Assembly (NCBI GenBank): GCA_947650285.1
Contig: CANTFL010000136.1
Span: forward strand, 248,001-312,000
Direction of reading: 5' to 3'
DNA: 64,000 nt
DNA from: Hyaloperonospora brassicae
Taxonomy: Eukaryota; Oomycota; Peronosporomycetes; Peronosporales; Peronosporaceae
The notes below the pieces were generated by a model. The model ran no database searches and was not told the DNA's origin. It saw only the letters and a list, made by a program, of their open reading frames with translations. Within the stretch, counting starts at the first letter, position 1. Each line of letters starts with the position of its first letter. A program made the position numbers and the translations under genes. Shown one piece after another: positions 11,528-23,929 of the stretch.

Positions 11528-12148
11528 CTACAGCGGCATTCGCTTCTTGTTTTGCTTGTTAATGAGGTTCTTGTGGATGTGCGGGATGACGCCACCGCCG
11601 GCGATCGTGGCCTTAATCAACGTGTCGAGCTCCTCGTCGCCGCGGATCGCAAGCTGCAGATGGCGCGGTGTGATGCGCTTGACCTTGAGGTCTTTCGACG
11701 CGTTGCCCGCGAGTTCCAGCACCTCGGCCGTCAAATACTCCATGATCGCAGCAGCGTACACGGCTGCAGTCGCGCCTACACGCTGGTTGTTGGCTACACG
11801 TTTCTTCAAGAAGCGGTGGATGCGGCCCACGGGGAACTGTCAGTAGCACAACGAGACGACAAGAGAGAGGAAAAAGAGAGAGAAGAGAGATGTAAGTCCA
11901 TCGTCGTGGAGTGGGGTCAGTCGCATTACCAGTGCACGCAGCAGGAAGTACCTGGAGCCCGGCGCGCTGCGACCGGGACTGCGGGGCCCGCTTGGACGTG
12001 ACGCCCTTGCCGCCTTTGCCGCCTTTGCCGCCCTTGCCGCCAATACCCGACTACAAAGCGCGAGCCACAACGCCACAAACTCAGTCCCTCGCTCCCTCAG
12101 TCCCTCACTCCGTCTGTTGGACACCGCCCGCCCGCCCGTACGTACCAT
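11528..12148 (-). CDS. Histone variant H2A.Z, three exons, ATG-only first coding exon
   Basis: H2A.Z replaces H2A in nucleosomes near promoters. The core reads [39 protein letters not shown] and [14 protein letters not shown], with the acidic-patch segment RGDEELD; the [10 protein letters not shown] form and the C-terminal tail identify H2A.Z rather than canonical H2A. I place exons at 12148-12146 (only the ATG, followed by GTACGT), 12050-11952 and 11836-11528, giving 136 residues with introns of 95 and 115 bp. Exon 2 encodes a tail of GGK repeats, then RSQRAGLQ, and joins in frame to [12 protein letters not shown]. An in-frame TAG directly before exon 2 makes the split start necessary. It shares an upstream region with the divergent Kelch-BTB gene. 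Confidence 0.92.
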
Positions 12149-12388
12149 AGTGGCCCAAGTGGTTGAATTTCGAAATGAAAACGAGTCCATCGCAGCGTCT
12201 CGCGAGACAGCCCTTGGACCAATCACCGGCCAGCGCGACGCCCGCCACGTCCATCGACCCATTCGCTCTGTGCCCAATCTCGAGACGGCCAGCGATCGGA
12301 CCTCCACATCTGTCCGACAGGCGGAACAAAAGCAGAACGCTCGGGCCGACGGCTCTCATTGGCGCGTGTCGAGACGCTGCGAGTCGCG
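12149..12388. promoter_or_regulatory. Divergent promoter of H2A.Z and Kelch-BTB gene
   Basis: Only 240 bp separate the two divergent start codons. The stretch holds a CCAAT box at 12219-12223 and a reverse CCAAT (ATTGG) at 12358-12362. TCATT at 12356-12360 resembles the start of oomycete initiator elements. Both genes must be driven from here; which boxes matter is inference. Confidence 0.55.
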
Positions 12389-14715
12389 ATGCAGTCCGCC
12401 GCGCGCTCGTGGGCCCCAGTGCCGTGCAACAACCCGTCGGCCGCGCCTCGTCACCGGTCGCTGCACGCCTGTGCTGCGTGCAACGACTCGTTTTACGTCT
12501 TTGGAGGTGGGCGCCACTTGCAGTGGCAGGACGTTTTGTTTTTGTTTTTGACAGCAGGACAACTGGATCCTGAGGACACTGTTGACTGTTGACTGTGGCG
12601 TTACCTCTTTGTGACGCTGTGGCTCAATGAACGGACGTGTTTGGGACTGCTGTGGTACTGCACTGTTCTGCACGTTGCAGGCTACGACGGATCGAACCGC
12701 ACGAACGACTTTTACGAGTTCAACTTCAAGCGCAAACTCTGGTCCGTCGTGCTCGCGATCGGTTCTGCGCCGAGTCCACGCGACCGTCACGTGGCAGTGG
12801 TCTACAAGAACTCGTTTTTCGTCTTTGCGGGCTTTGACGGCAGCTCGCGCATCAATGACTTTGTCGAGTACAACTTTGGTACGTTTTGTCGACTAGAACT
12901 GGGGCAGTGCGAGCGACTGGTATTGACATTGACTGTTTGATGATGAAAACGTATTGCCTGCAGCCACGCAACGATGGAGCAATGTTGTAGTAAGTGCCGG
13001 ATTGCCGCCGACGGCGCGGCACAGTCATGCTGCTGTCGTGTACGGTACGTTGTCGCGCTCTGTAACGTGTGTTGGGTTGTTTGGTATGCTAATGGGACCT
13101 CGACATGGTGCGGGAAATGTTAAACAGACGAGTCTATGTACTGTTTCGGGGGTTACGACGGCAACTACCGAAACGACTTCCACGAGTTTAACTTTGGTGC
13201 GTTCGGCTTTGAGCTATTGCGGTCATGAAAAGCTAGTTTGCAATTGTGTGCTAAGTCCTTTCTTGTTTGGCTTCTTCGTTTGCAGAACTAAACGCCTGGT
13301 CGCCTGTTCTCTCAACAGGGCTTATCCCTCGACCTCGGTAAGCGTGGATAAGACTTGTTCTGAGGGCATACCATATCGAGCGGCTTCACACCGTATGCTA
13401 CACCAGATATCGGTCATCGCTAGTGGTGCATAACAACCAGTGTGTACTGTTTGGCGGCCACGACGGGTCCCATCACCTTGACGATATTCACGTGTTCGAC
13501 TTTGGTACGCTGCCTAACACTCATCGACTTTGTGCTCTGCGAACAAGCCAACTTATGGTTTTGATTGCTCTCCTACCACAGATACGCGCGTCTGGTCATG
13601 GCTGACAACGGAGGGGCCAGCACCCGCTGCTCGTGATAGTCATGTTGCTGGTGTATACTCGAATGCCATGTACGTCTTTGGCGGCAGCACGGGCACTGCA
13701 GTGAGCGACTTTTACGAGCTCGATTTGGGTGAGTTATCCGAGTTTGTGAATATCGGACGACTGGCGTTAACTGGTTCTGCTTGCCTTGCTCGATTGAAGA
13801 GTCGAATACTTGGCGACCAATGCAGTTCAATGGCCAGCCGCCAGCACAGCGTTTTTGCCACGTTGGTGCTGTTTATGACTCCAGCCTTATCGTCTTCGGT
13901 GGCTACGATGGAAGTAGGCGGCTGAATGACTTCCAGCAGTTCCGCTTCAAAGAGGAGCAGTTTCAGCTGGATATTCCTGAGAGCACGCTCATCAATGATC
14001 TAAGACTGTTGGTGAACAACGATATCATGAGTGACGTGACGTTCATCGGTACCTGCAGCGGGGTGGTCCCTATGTCGTTGATAAAACGCCGTCAGGACTG
14101 ACTTCACGTACATATGCTCTGCGTACTGCAGTGGAGGGGATTCCCGTTTACGGGCACAAGATTCTGTGCATCCGCTGCAGCTACTTCAATGCAATGCTTA
14201 CAGGAGAGGTACACTGTGCAAGTGTTGTGACGATGGTGATTTACGTGCTAACTGCAACCGTCTTGACAGATGTTGGAAAGCCGTGCTCGCGAGATTCCGA
14301 TCACCGAAGTGCGTCGACCGATTTTTATTATGTTGATGGAGTACCTGTACACAGATCATCTCGATGTAGCCGTGGATGTTGCAATGGAGCTGTTTGCCAC
14401 CGCGGATCGAGTACGTAAGCTTACGAGGTGACTTCACTTCCGCATGTATACTAATATCTTCTTTGGGATCATGTGGAACAGTACGGTGTTGAGCGATTGA
14501 AGCGCATTTGCGAAAGTAAAATACTCGAGTCGTTGTGCACTAAGAACGCTGCTAGCATCTTTCATGCTGCAGACCTGCACAATGCCACGTTGCTGCGAGA
14601 GCAGTCCATCACCTTTATTCTCAACAACTTCGACGCGGTGACGAAAACCGACGCCTTTGAAGAAATGGGTCGAACCAACATTGAATTGGTCTTCGAACTA
14701 TTGAAGCGGCGCTAA
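12389..14715 (+). CDS. Kelch-repeat BTB protein, LZTR1-like, 11 exons
   Basis: Predicted substrate adaptor: N-terminal Kelch propeller and C-terminal BTB domain, the arrangement of LZTR1-type proteins that bring targets to Cullin-3 ubiquitin ligases. Exons by GT..AG and phase: 12389-12506, 12681-12878, 12964-13044, 13128-13196, 13286-13337, 13407-13504, 13582-13728, 13800-14048, 14132-14208, 14270-14410, 14482-14715, giving 487 residues. Repeated Kelch signatures are visible: VFGGYDGSNRTNDFYEF, VFAGFDGSSRINDF, CFGGYDGNYRNDF, LFGGHDGSHHLDD, VFGGSTGTAVSDF and VFGGYDGSRRLNDF. The BTB part begins at NNDIMSDVTF and continues GHKILCIRCSYFNAMLTGE to a BACK-like end. The start is the ATG at 12389, the first in frame. 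All exon joins keep phase, so it looks intact. Its stop lies 83 bp from the convergent PHP gene. Confidence 0.9.
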
Positions 14716-14798
14716 AGCAGTCCGAGTGACAGCTCTATTCTAGATACGGCAAGTTGTTGGTCATAATGCAAAGCATACTCGCCTTCAATTCTAACACT

Positions 14799-16611
14799 CT
14801 AGACACCTCCTCGAACAAGCGAAGAGAAGCGAATAGCCCGGTAGAAGCTGCTGCAATCGTTGTCGCCGTTGGTGGTGATTCGGGCTCGCATCTCTTCGCT
14901 CTCCACGATTTTCGCTGCCACGCCTAGTTCATCCAAGGTTTGGCGCGCCAGCGGTTCCTGCTCTCTCCAAATGAGCAACTCTTCCGGCGCACACGCATCG
15001 GGACCTGCTAGCTTCATGGACTGCGCAATAGACCGCAATCGCTCGACAAGCGGACGTTCCCAAACACGTAGGGCATGGGCGAGAAAACGTTTTACATGCG
15101 GGCGCGGGAAGGGAATGGCACCCGGTTCACGCTCCGTCTTGGAGTTGATGCCGTGGAAGTCCGATCCACCCATCTGACAGAACAAGCAAGCACAAACGTG
15201 AGTACTGCAAAGAAGATGGCTGCTTGCATCGTTGTTACATACTCGAAGCAGCTCCGATTCCTTTGCCAAGGCGCCATACATGTCGACCTTATTTTTATCG
15301 TGATAGACTTCGATGCCCTGATAGAGTGTTCGTCAAACAACAACACCTCAGTATAAATCGTTCGACTTTGGAGGTGGCACGAAGTACCTACCTGTATGCC
15401 AAGCTTAGCAAGCTCTGGAACCAGCGTCATTGGGTCCTGCAACGAGCAAGATGGGTCCGTGAGGAGACTGTGGTCTAGCAACAACAATTGACTCCCAAGG
15501 AATCGTAGCAAGTCTACCTTGCAGCACCAGGGATGGGCAAGAACAGAGACACCGCCAGCGCTAGCAATGAGCTTGATCGCTTCTTCAGGTGGGAAGTGCT
15601 CACCCTGATACACAACAATGAGCAACAGTCACGCATTGCCTCTGTGCTATGTCAACGAACAAAGAAACACAATTGCACGCACCTCGGCGTAAGCAGGACC
15701 GTCATTATGCAGATACCGCGCAAAAGCCTGGCGAAAGTCGACCACATGACCTCCTTCCACCAGGGCTTCAGCCACGTGTGGTCTGCCAGGTGCTGCTTCG
15801 CCTGCAATTTCGAGCACTCGTTCCCATTCGAGTTTGATACCCATGGCCTCCTACCAACCAGTTCAAACAATGCAGTCAGTTTCGTCGCTCGGTCTCATCA
15901 ACAGCCGCTACACGATGCCACTCACCAACTTCTTGAGCATCGCCTTGCCACGCTTGTACCTCCCTGTACGGATCTTCAGCAGCTGTGCTTCCAATTCGGC
16001 ACTGTCCGATCCCGGGTAGAAATAGCCCAAGATGTGCAGGTTCTCTCCACCTTTCACCTCGGCGCTGATCTCGACGCCAGGGAACACCAAGACGCCTAGT
16101 TTCTGCGCTGTCGCAATCGCCTCGCCCACGCCGGCCATGGTGTCGTGGTCCGTGAGCGACATGAACGTCACGCCATTGGCCGCAGCCTTGGCGATCACCT
16201 TGTTGGGCTTGAGCTTGCCGTCACTGCAGGTGCTACGTGCAGGTCACAACGTGCGCAATCGACAGAGTCGTCACAATTGGCGCACCAGCCGACCAGCGAC
16301 AACAACAACAACAAAAACAACAACAGCGGGTCACGTCCCCACCTGTGCAGGTGAAAGTCCCCACAGGCAAATCCGCCTGTATCAACAGAGTCAGTTGCCG
16401 CGTGATGGCAGTGGTGGTCATTCGAGGGGAACATGGCGTCACGGATAACGTCGAGCGAGGCATCGCACGCCAGGCGACGCGCGCCCGCGGACGAGCACTT
16501 ACTGTTGAAGTTCGCCAGCAGGTTCACGGGCGTGCGCTTGCCGTTCTTCTTGCCGGTCTTCTTGCCGGTCTTCTTCGCCTTCTTCTGCTTATTGCTCGAC
16601 GCAGCGACCAT
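14799..16611 (-). CDS. PHP-domain metal-dependent phosphoesterase, 8 exons
   Basis: PHP proteins are metal-dependent phosphoesterases; the cellular kind resembles the bacterial nucleoside 3',5'-bisphosphate phosphatase YciV/TrpH. Exons: 16611-16503, 16376-16343, 16232-15926, 15850-15683, 15604-15518, 15436-15392, 15317-15243, 15173-14799, giving 399 residues. Metal-binding motifs appear in order: DFHLHSTCSDG (formed only when exons 2 and 3 are joined), SLTDHDT, FPGVEISAE, SVLAHPWC and GSDFHG, as expected for PHP. The N-terminus is very lysine-rich (KKAKKTGKKTGKKNGKR), possibly a nuclear or nucleolar signal. Exon 2 is only 34 nt. The substrate cannot be told from sequence; another small phosphoesterase role is possible. 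Confidence 0.88.
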
Positions 16612-16732
16612 CGCGGAAGGCGTGTCGGCCGACAGCGGTGGGATTGAGTTTCGCAGGTTTGTGGCTGTTTGTTTGCTCGGATATCGAGTGATAGAGGGCG
16701 GACGTCCAATAGGATTGTGGCGATAAGGACAA

Positions 16733-16792
16733 ACCGACCGACCGACCGACCGATTGACCGACCGACCGATTGACCGACCGACCGACCGATTG
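16733..16792. repeat. ACCG-based tandem repeat
   Basis: Runs of ACCGACCG broken by ATTG at intervals of 16-20 bp. It lies about 120 bp upstream of the PHP start codon, so it may be in the leader or promoter. Simple expansion is the easiest explanation. Confidence 0.85.
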
Positions 16793-16844
16793 GGATTTCG
16801 GACCCCTTGCTGCCGCATTGAATGCGGTTGGACAATGGCAGCAG

Positions 16845-16928
16845 TTTGGCCTCAACGATTGAATCCGTTTGGCCTCAACGATTGAATCTGTTTGGCCTCA
16901 ACGGTTGAATCTGTTTGGCATCAACGAC
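16845..16928. repeat. 23-bp tandem repeat, 3.7 copies
   Basis: Unit TTTGGCCTCAACGATTGAAT plus CCG or CTG, starting at 16845, 16868, 16891 and a partial copy at 16914. Copies differ at one to three positions. Confidence 0.85.
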
Positions 16929-17819
16929 AGAAAGTGTTTATTAGTTACATTATGGTCGATGCTAAGGTGACGAAAGGGACTAGAGGTCGAGAGGCGACCT
17001 ACGTAGCTTCTCCAAAGGTCGCGCAGACGTACCCAGCAGCTCTTGTGCAATTCACACACGCAGACAACTAACACTGATTGAGCAGTAGATGTTGTCATCC
17101 TTGAATACAATAAATGATCGGCATCATGAGACGTTGACAAAAGTGGGCAGACTAATGTACGGGCAGAATCTGTCTACGAGACGTCTCGTGCATACTATGC
17201 CTCGTGCACACGAAGTATGAATACAAGAGCTTACTCATTTGCGTCAACGGCTACATACGATACAAGAAGCATCATTTTCGGAGCTGCTTCGTAGCACCTA
17301 TTGCGAATATTGAGCAGCGGCGATCGTGGCAGCGACTTCTAGGTGATGTCGTGCTACTACCCATTTTCTCATTTGCAGTGCGTAAAGTGCATGGTAGTGC
17401 GAACCCCTCTCTTCTGCAATGCTGGCAAGCTGCGTCATGCGAAAAAGCACAGGGCAAATTGTCTTGGCCGAAAAGTATGGACCACCTGTAGCCTTCTCGT
17501 TTCGCACATTTACGATGGGGCTATATTTCTTGCGATCGACGACATTACACGTGTAAACACCAGCGTATCTTCGAGGGAGACAGAGTCAGAGATGATAGGG
17601 GCCTCGTTATGCTAAGACATCCATGTGAGTATGGAAATGGCCCTACATCAGCAAAACGTGATTCGTGCAACAGCAAGTATCGCGTTACTGGCAACCACAA
17701 CTTGCATTACACACATGATCATCGTGTGTGGGGTATGTACGTATCACATTTGGAATCAGGAGGAGAGTCCATGTACCGTCGTCCTTCGACAAACGTCAGG
17801 CATTTTGCAAACGGTCAGG

Positions 17820-17907
17820 TGACTGCTGCGGGTCCCGTATACAGCACTCGACAGAGCATCGTGCTCGACGCTCTGTCGAGTGCTGTATACGGGACCCGCA
17901 GCAGTCA
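17820..17907. repeat. Perfect 38-bp inverted repeat with 12-nt loop
   Basis: Arms 17820-17857 and 17870-17907 are perfect reverse complements; the loop is 17858-17869. The arms contain GGTCCCGTATACAGCACTCG. No coding signal surrounds it. It could be a foldback element, a small-RNA precursor, or the scar of a palindrome-forming repair event. Confidence 0.9.
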
Positions 17908-18832
17908 TTTTACTTGAGTCGATGGAGGACCGAAATACTACTGAAACCGACTGGAACCTAACTTGCATGTAAATGGTAATGCTGCTTCAGATTGTGGTGC
18001 TAGCGGTATCTGCAGTGATGCTCGCAACGACAAGAGGGGGCATAGCATACATTGCAAGTCCTACGACATGCGCACAACAAAACTATATTGACTCAAAAAA
18101 ACTGGTGCTTCGTGCTACAGTTACGCGTTTGTATACGACTCTTATATTGTGATGGAAGCTGCGAGATCGTCGTCTTATGAGCTACAGATAGCTTTCGTCG
18201 TGCGGTGCCGTCAATGGCATTGGCGCTACACAAAAGTCGTTGGCACTGCACAGCTCTTCTGCCCCTTTATCTCTCACTCTGTATTGCAATCGTACCTACC
18301 CACCTATCTACCTACCTACCACTACTTGGTGCAAGATCCTATCGACTGCGTCGACGAGTACATCCACGTGAGGTGCACAAACGAGAGCTTTTTGCAGCAG
18401 CAGAACGGTAAAGACACCAGCGCCACGAAACCTGCAAGCGTTAGTGCAACAAACGGCATACAACGAGTGCTCTTGGTATGCTGCACTACGCGTCCACTCG
18501 CCCTCTTTCGTGACACAGTTGTCAGATCGATACACCCACACATACACATACACACATACATGTCAACAAGCCCATGTCCCATGTTCTGTAATCGATCCTA
18601 AACGATCAGCCGTTCTTATCCTCGAAAGATAACCGAAACCGAAGGGATACAATGTCCGACTTAAGCTCATTCGATAGTAACCGCCACAGCCAACCGACGC
18701 ACGCGACCGCCGTACCCCACGGACAACATAGCGCGTCGTCATTGGTCAATAAAGCGAACACCCGTCCACGCCACTACATTTGCGACTCCAAGTAGCTAAA
18801 CGCCGGACGTCGTCGTCGCTGCTGCTGCTGCT

Positions 18833-21323
18833 ATGTTGCGCTCGCGTCTGCGCCACGCCGCGCACTCGTTGCCCCTTAGCAGACGACCTGCGCCTCTCCA
18901 TTCTCTGCCTCTGCGTCGTCTCGCGCCACTCGCCAGCGACTTTTCGAGCCGCTCGTCGCCTCGCAGGACGTTGTCGTCTCCGTTGTTACTGGCACAGCTG
19001 CCGCCGTTCCCGACGCTGTTGCGCGAAACTCAAGCCCGCAGGTTCTCTGGACTGCCTGTGAAACCGTCGACCGATTCAACGAGTACGCACTCGACACCTG
19101 CCGAAGCGGCTGCGCTCAAGAAGAAGATCGCGGCCGCAAGACGTCGGCGCAGTAAGATCCGCGTGCAGGAGGAAAAGCTCGAGTCGGCGCTGGAGAAAGG
19201 AGGCGAGCGGCGTATGATCCGCGTGCAGGATGTCGAGAAAGAGCTACCCAAGGTGCCCGCGCGCGCTGTCACGTTGCTGAAGCGCACGCCGCAGCTCGCG
19301 CTGCAGGGTATCAAGGCTGTCGGCTACGCGCTTCAGGTGCTAGTGACGGACCCAGCGGCTGTCAAAGAGTGGGTTATCAAGATGAAGGGAAAAGTGAAGC
19401 ACGAGCTGGACCACTACTGGTTGGGAACAAAACTGCTGTACGCCGACGTGTCGACGTCGACGCGTATCTTGCGTCGGTTGCTTCGAGGGAATGCGCTTTC
19501 GCGTCGCGAGCGCAAGCAGTTGCATCGCACGGTCGTGGATTTGCTTCGTCTTGTGCCGTTTGCGTTCTTTGTCGTCGTGCCGTTCATGGAACTGCTGCTA
19601 CCAGTAGCGCTGAAGATGTTTCCTAATATGCTGCCGAGCACGTACAAGGACTCGTTTCAGCGTGAAGATGATATGAAGCGTCAGCTGCAGCTCCGTGTGG
19701 CGCTGGCTGGTTTCTTGCAAGATACCGTGAAGGAGATCATGCAGGACACACGCGACACGGAAGGCGTATCTGAGGAGCGCAAGGCTACAGCTAGCGAAGT
19801 CATGAGTTTCGTGGAGCGCGCTCAGCGTGGTGAGCCACTGTCATCCGAAGAAACGCTCCAAGTCGCGAAGCTGTTCAATGACGAATTAATGCTGGACAAC
19901 ATTTCACGACCCCAGCTCGTCGGCATGTGCCGGTTTATGGGTGTGCAGCCTTACGGCAACGACAACCTGCTTCGCTTCCAGCTGCGTAATCGTATTCGCC
20001 AACTGAAGAAGGACGATCAGGACATTATTTGGGAAGGCCTCGACTCGCTGAACAAAGAAGAGCTCCAAATGGCGTGCATGGAGCGTGGAATGCGCGCCAC
20101 AGGGCTGACCAAGGCTGGGTACGTTCGTCAAATGCGCCAATGGCTCGACCTGTCCATTAACAAGAACGTGCCGGCGTCGCTACTCATCATGTCGCGGGCG
20201 CTGAATATCACTGCCGCGGACAATTTGGAGGAGGCTTTGGCTACCTCGATGTCGTCGATGGATGAAGAGGTGGTCACCGAGGTCGCCCTGGCAGCGAAGG
20301 CATCTACGGAAGGAGAAACGGCAGAAATGCGTAAGCTGAAGCTCGATAGCATTCGATACCAGAATGAAATGATTGCGGACGAAGAGAAATTCCGTGACGA
20401 AGCTCAGAAAAAAGAGAGTAAAGCGAAGCAGGCTGAAGGTGAGGCAGCTGCGACCCATGCTGCTGCTGTTGCTGCCGATGCACAGACTGCGGTGCAGGAG
20501 GCGATTACTGATGTGATTATGGAGAGGGCCCATGCTCAATCAAACGTGGCTGCGTCGACGGCATCAAGTTATGCGTCTGGCGGCAAGCATGAAGAGGAGG
20601 CTCCAGTCGTGCCCAAGAGCATCGAAAATATCGTGAGTCTGGAGGAGCTTAGCGCTCTCGAGTCACTTGCGTTCAAGTCGCTCGTCGAGAAGGAGCGTCA
20701 GACGGTGGGTCAGCTGAAGCAGAATAAGTACGATATGGATGTCGAGGGTCTGCTGGCGGCTGGCCGCATTGGTGCACAGGCCACGGAGAACAAGACCGCT
20801 GGTCGTATGATGAAGAAGCTCGAGACTATGCTGTCCAGCTTGGAGGTAGAAATTGAGGAAGTCGACCGTCACGTCGGCGACCGTTTGAATATTCTCGATC
20901 GCGATAGCGATGGCGTCTTGTCCGCGGAGGAGCTGCGTGATGCTGTTATGACCATTTTGCGAAAGGCGAACACCCAGGAGGATGTGGAGTGGGTCATTTC
21001 ACAAATCGACGAAGACAACGACGGCAAAAGTACGTTGCCTGACTCGGAGCATTGTGGTCTGCTTGATGCTGTTGGATTTGATGCTAACTCTTCGTTTCGT
21101 GTGTTTTACAGTTGCTTTGGAGGAGCTTGTTGCCTGGATCGCAAAGTGCCGCGAAAGTCTAGAAGCTACGGGTAGCATTTCTCTGCCACCAACGGAATCA
21201 AGTAGCGAAGCCGCGGCAGCAGCTGCAGAGGCTGAAAAGGTCAAGATGGACAAGGCGGAGAAAACGAAGATCAAGCGAGCAAACAGTCGCAAGAAGAAGG
21301 AAAAGGACAGTAGCGCTGTCTAA
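18833..21323 (+). CDS. LETM1: LETM1-like mitochondrial inner-membrane cation/proton exchanger
   Basis: LETM1 proteins sit in the mitochondrial inner membrane and exchange K+ or Ca2+ for protons. Two exons, 18833-21029 and 21112-21323, give 802 residues. The first 60 or so residues are rich in Arg, Ser and Leu with few acidic residues, as for a mitochondrial presequence. A membrane segment at about residues 240-260 (LVPFAFFVVVPFMELLLPVA) is followed by the LETM1 ribosome-binding-like region (SRPQLVGMCRFMG, then RNRIRQLKKDD). Coiled coil occupies about 500-570. Two EF-hands close the protein, DRDSDGVLSAEE and, across the splice, DEDNDGKIALEE. The tail is lysine-rich. The second EF-hand depends on removing the 82-bp intron; without it the protein would end early. 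Confidence 0.93.
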
Positions 21324-23929
21324 ACTTGGTGCTGCTTGTCTGGAATTAGAAGTCAACAATCGGGCTTGTGGTGTTTCCTATGCCAAGCAAGCGTGGTCGC
21401 TCATGAGTCGTTCTCGGGCAGCATTGCGTGAGTGATTGCTGGTCTAGATTGCGTCGCGACGGGACTATTTGGAACGGGACATAGCGCTTGTCGGATATGT
21501 GGGGCGACGCCAGTAGTAGCACCCAACATTGACGTGATAAAATGAAAGTCAGAGGAATGTATTGCCAGTCGATCTTCATTGTTAGCTTCACGCTGAGTAT
21601 CTACGATGACGTCGTGACGTTGTGCAGATGATAGCGCCAAAGGAGTAGCAGTAGCTAAACGACAATTGGGGATGACATCGACATTCAGCATCAGTTCTTC
21701 GAGAGCACGTGGCTTGAGATCAAACCAGATCCCACTTTTTGCAGACTGTCGCTGCTGCTTCCCTGTTTATGGTCGCCGCATTTAGCTCACGCTTGTATTG
21801 CCTTCAGACGCCACGTAGCAATTGGCTCCAACGCATGAAAATTCGTTGTCCATCATGACGAACTCGTGCTGTCAACAGACCGTTTTGCACTGTGTCCATT
21901 CTACTACTATAATGCCACGCTATCTCGCTTATGAGGCTACAACGTCCGTCTTGTCGTCAAGAATATCTGCATCAAACGCTTCCTGCTACCCTTCAGCAGT
22001 CATGTACCTGATACGTACACGCCCTCTCCTTTTGTATCCCTCACAAGCAAAGCTGACGACAACAAGAACAGTAGCCACTCAGTTTGCCGCTATGTGATAA
22101 CTCGGTGCGTTCACCTTACCAGTGTCACGCAAAGTCGTCTCAACCTACTAGCTATTCTACCTTTATCAGTAAGCTCACGAAAACATTGCCATTGCTGTGG
22201 ATCCTTGTCCCTATCTTTCAGCAACTCACCATCGCAGCGGACACCTTCGATTACAGTTTGCCATTACTTTGCACCATTGAATGCTATGTTTCTCGCTTCG
22301 ATCCTTATCGCGTGTACCCAATAGATCCGTATCGTTCTTCTTGATAAAACGGTCAAAGAGATCGGTGTGCAGTACCACCTCATCATTTTTTGTGCCTGCA
22401 TTCGTTGTTGTATGGGGCAAAGAGCTTTTTTCTCCTTTTCGTACTTCCCTCCGTATGTCGAAGCTGCTGTCGATTTCAGCGTCGACTTCTTTCAACTGCC
22501 CGATTCCGAATATGTTGAGATGAAGATCTAACGTCTCGGCAACAGCATCCATCACGTTGCGGGTCGGGCAGCAGTAGACTATCGTTGGTCTAGTTTGCTT
22601 TGCGCCCGGCTTCGGATGCCGTGTGTTTGGTCGGGCGGGACTCATAGGAGGTGGCCTTAGGGGTAAAGCCGTTCTTGTGAAGGTTGTTGTGCTCCGAGAG
22701 GGTCTTCTAACGCATATAAACCGATAATTGTTTGGTCAACTGCATTGAATAACTTCGATACATTGAGGAAGAATCGAACCGGTTCGGCAATGGTAAGGCG
22801 GTCATTAGACTCGTTCGTGATGGGTGTACTGGCGCAAATGATGTATTAATTAACGAGATGTTCGCCTTACTTGTACTGAATGTGCTTTGGCCATTCGTTA
22901 TGCGGGCATGCAAATATGCCATAGCAAAAGCTCATGTGCAGTAGCACCTCCGAGAGTTGTCCTGCATTCTGTGTTATCCTCCGATGAGTTGTCCAACCGA
23001 CGTCCACACTCTTTCTGTGGCCGATCAGTGAAATGGTGAACGGCAGCGAGAATGGGCGACATCACTTTTTCGAATAAGGTGCTTGATACTTTGACTCGTT
23101 GCAGCCTAAAACGGATACGTGTAAATCACCATTATCAAGGATATGCGATGTCAAATGAAGAGTCAACGACTCGGAGCCACCAGTCGAGGGTGAACTGCGA
23201 TCGGCTCGCTGCAAATTACGAACCGGTAATTTCATAGAGCTCGGTAGGCACCTCGATGACATTCTTAGGTTACGCAGAAAGTGAGCAACATACGCCGCGG
23301 AGGACGCTGACTATGCGACCCCGAAAACATGTACAAGACGAGGGCCGCATGTTCAGTCAATGCGCATGTACACGCGCATCCTTTTGCGTGTAACATCGAT
23401 TCGACATGTCTTCGGTCAGCTACGTCCAAGTACTGCCATTTTGCGACGTGATGACAAAGCTGTTCATATAAAATGGGATACCTGACACGCAGCTACATTA
23501 TCTAAGCTTTCAGCACCTGCCTCACCTGAGTCTCCGTCATCTCATCTCGTCTCCTTCTACTTAACGTCCTTTACATCCTCATCGCAGCTGCCGAGACAGG
23601 AGGCTCGAAGAGGGGGAGACTCGCAGCCAATTGTGTAAAAAAAATGTACAGTATGTGGTGGTTGAGATCTCGGTTCGGGTAGCTACCGACTAAGCGATGC
23701 CAGTAGATCGGTCGACTATACAGATGTTGTCCCTTTACCTGTACTCTCCACAAAAGATCGCATAATGCAGATCATGGCGGCGGGTACAGCATATCTTAAT
23801 GCACGGTATGATTTGTAGCGATACCAACACTTCACATGCAAGACGAATATAGAACGCACACAGCAACTGGAAACACTTTGAAGGTGGCGGAGATCAAAGG
23901 TAGACCGTACCAAGCGTATACTAAAGAGC

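Larger units (their letters stand above)
16612..18832. other. 2.2-kb intergenic region between divergent PHP and LETM1 genes
   Basis: No convincing gene. It holds two tandem-repeat blocks (16733-16792 and 16845-16928), a long perfect hairpin (17820-17907), and short pyrimidine or CA-rich runs near 18293-18320 and 18531-18560. Open frames are short and show no family signature. Positions 18640-18832 are presumably the LETM1 promoter and leader. Confidence 0.6.

Noticed and set aside
11390..12001. 203-codon plus-strand frame opposite H2A.Z
   Set aside because: It is a shadow of the GC-rich histone gene in another frame.
16733..16928. CRISPR-like array
   Set aside because: Repeats are directly abutting tandem units without unique spacers, in a eukaryotic genome.
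22226..22645. Minus-strand frame with a helicase-like PTIVYCCPTR stretch
   Set aside because: Only one weak motif; the sequence around it does not continue any helicase order.
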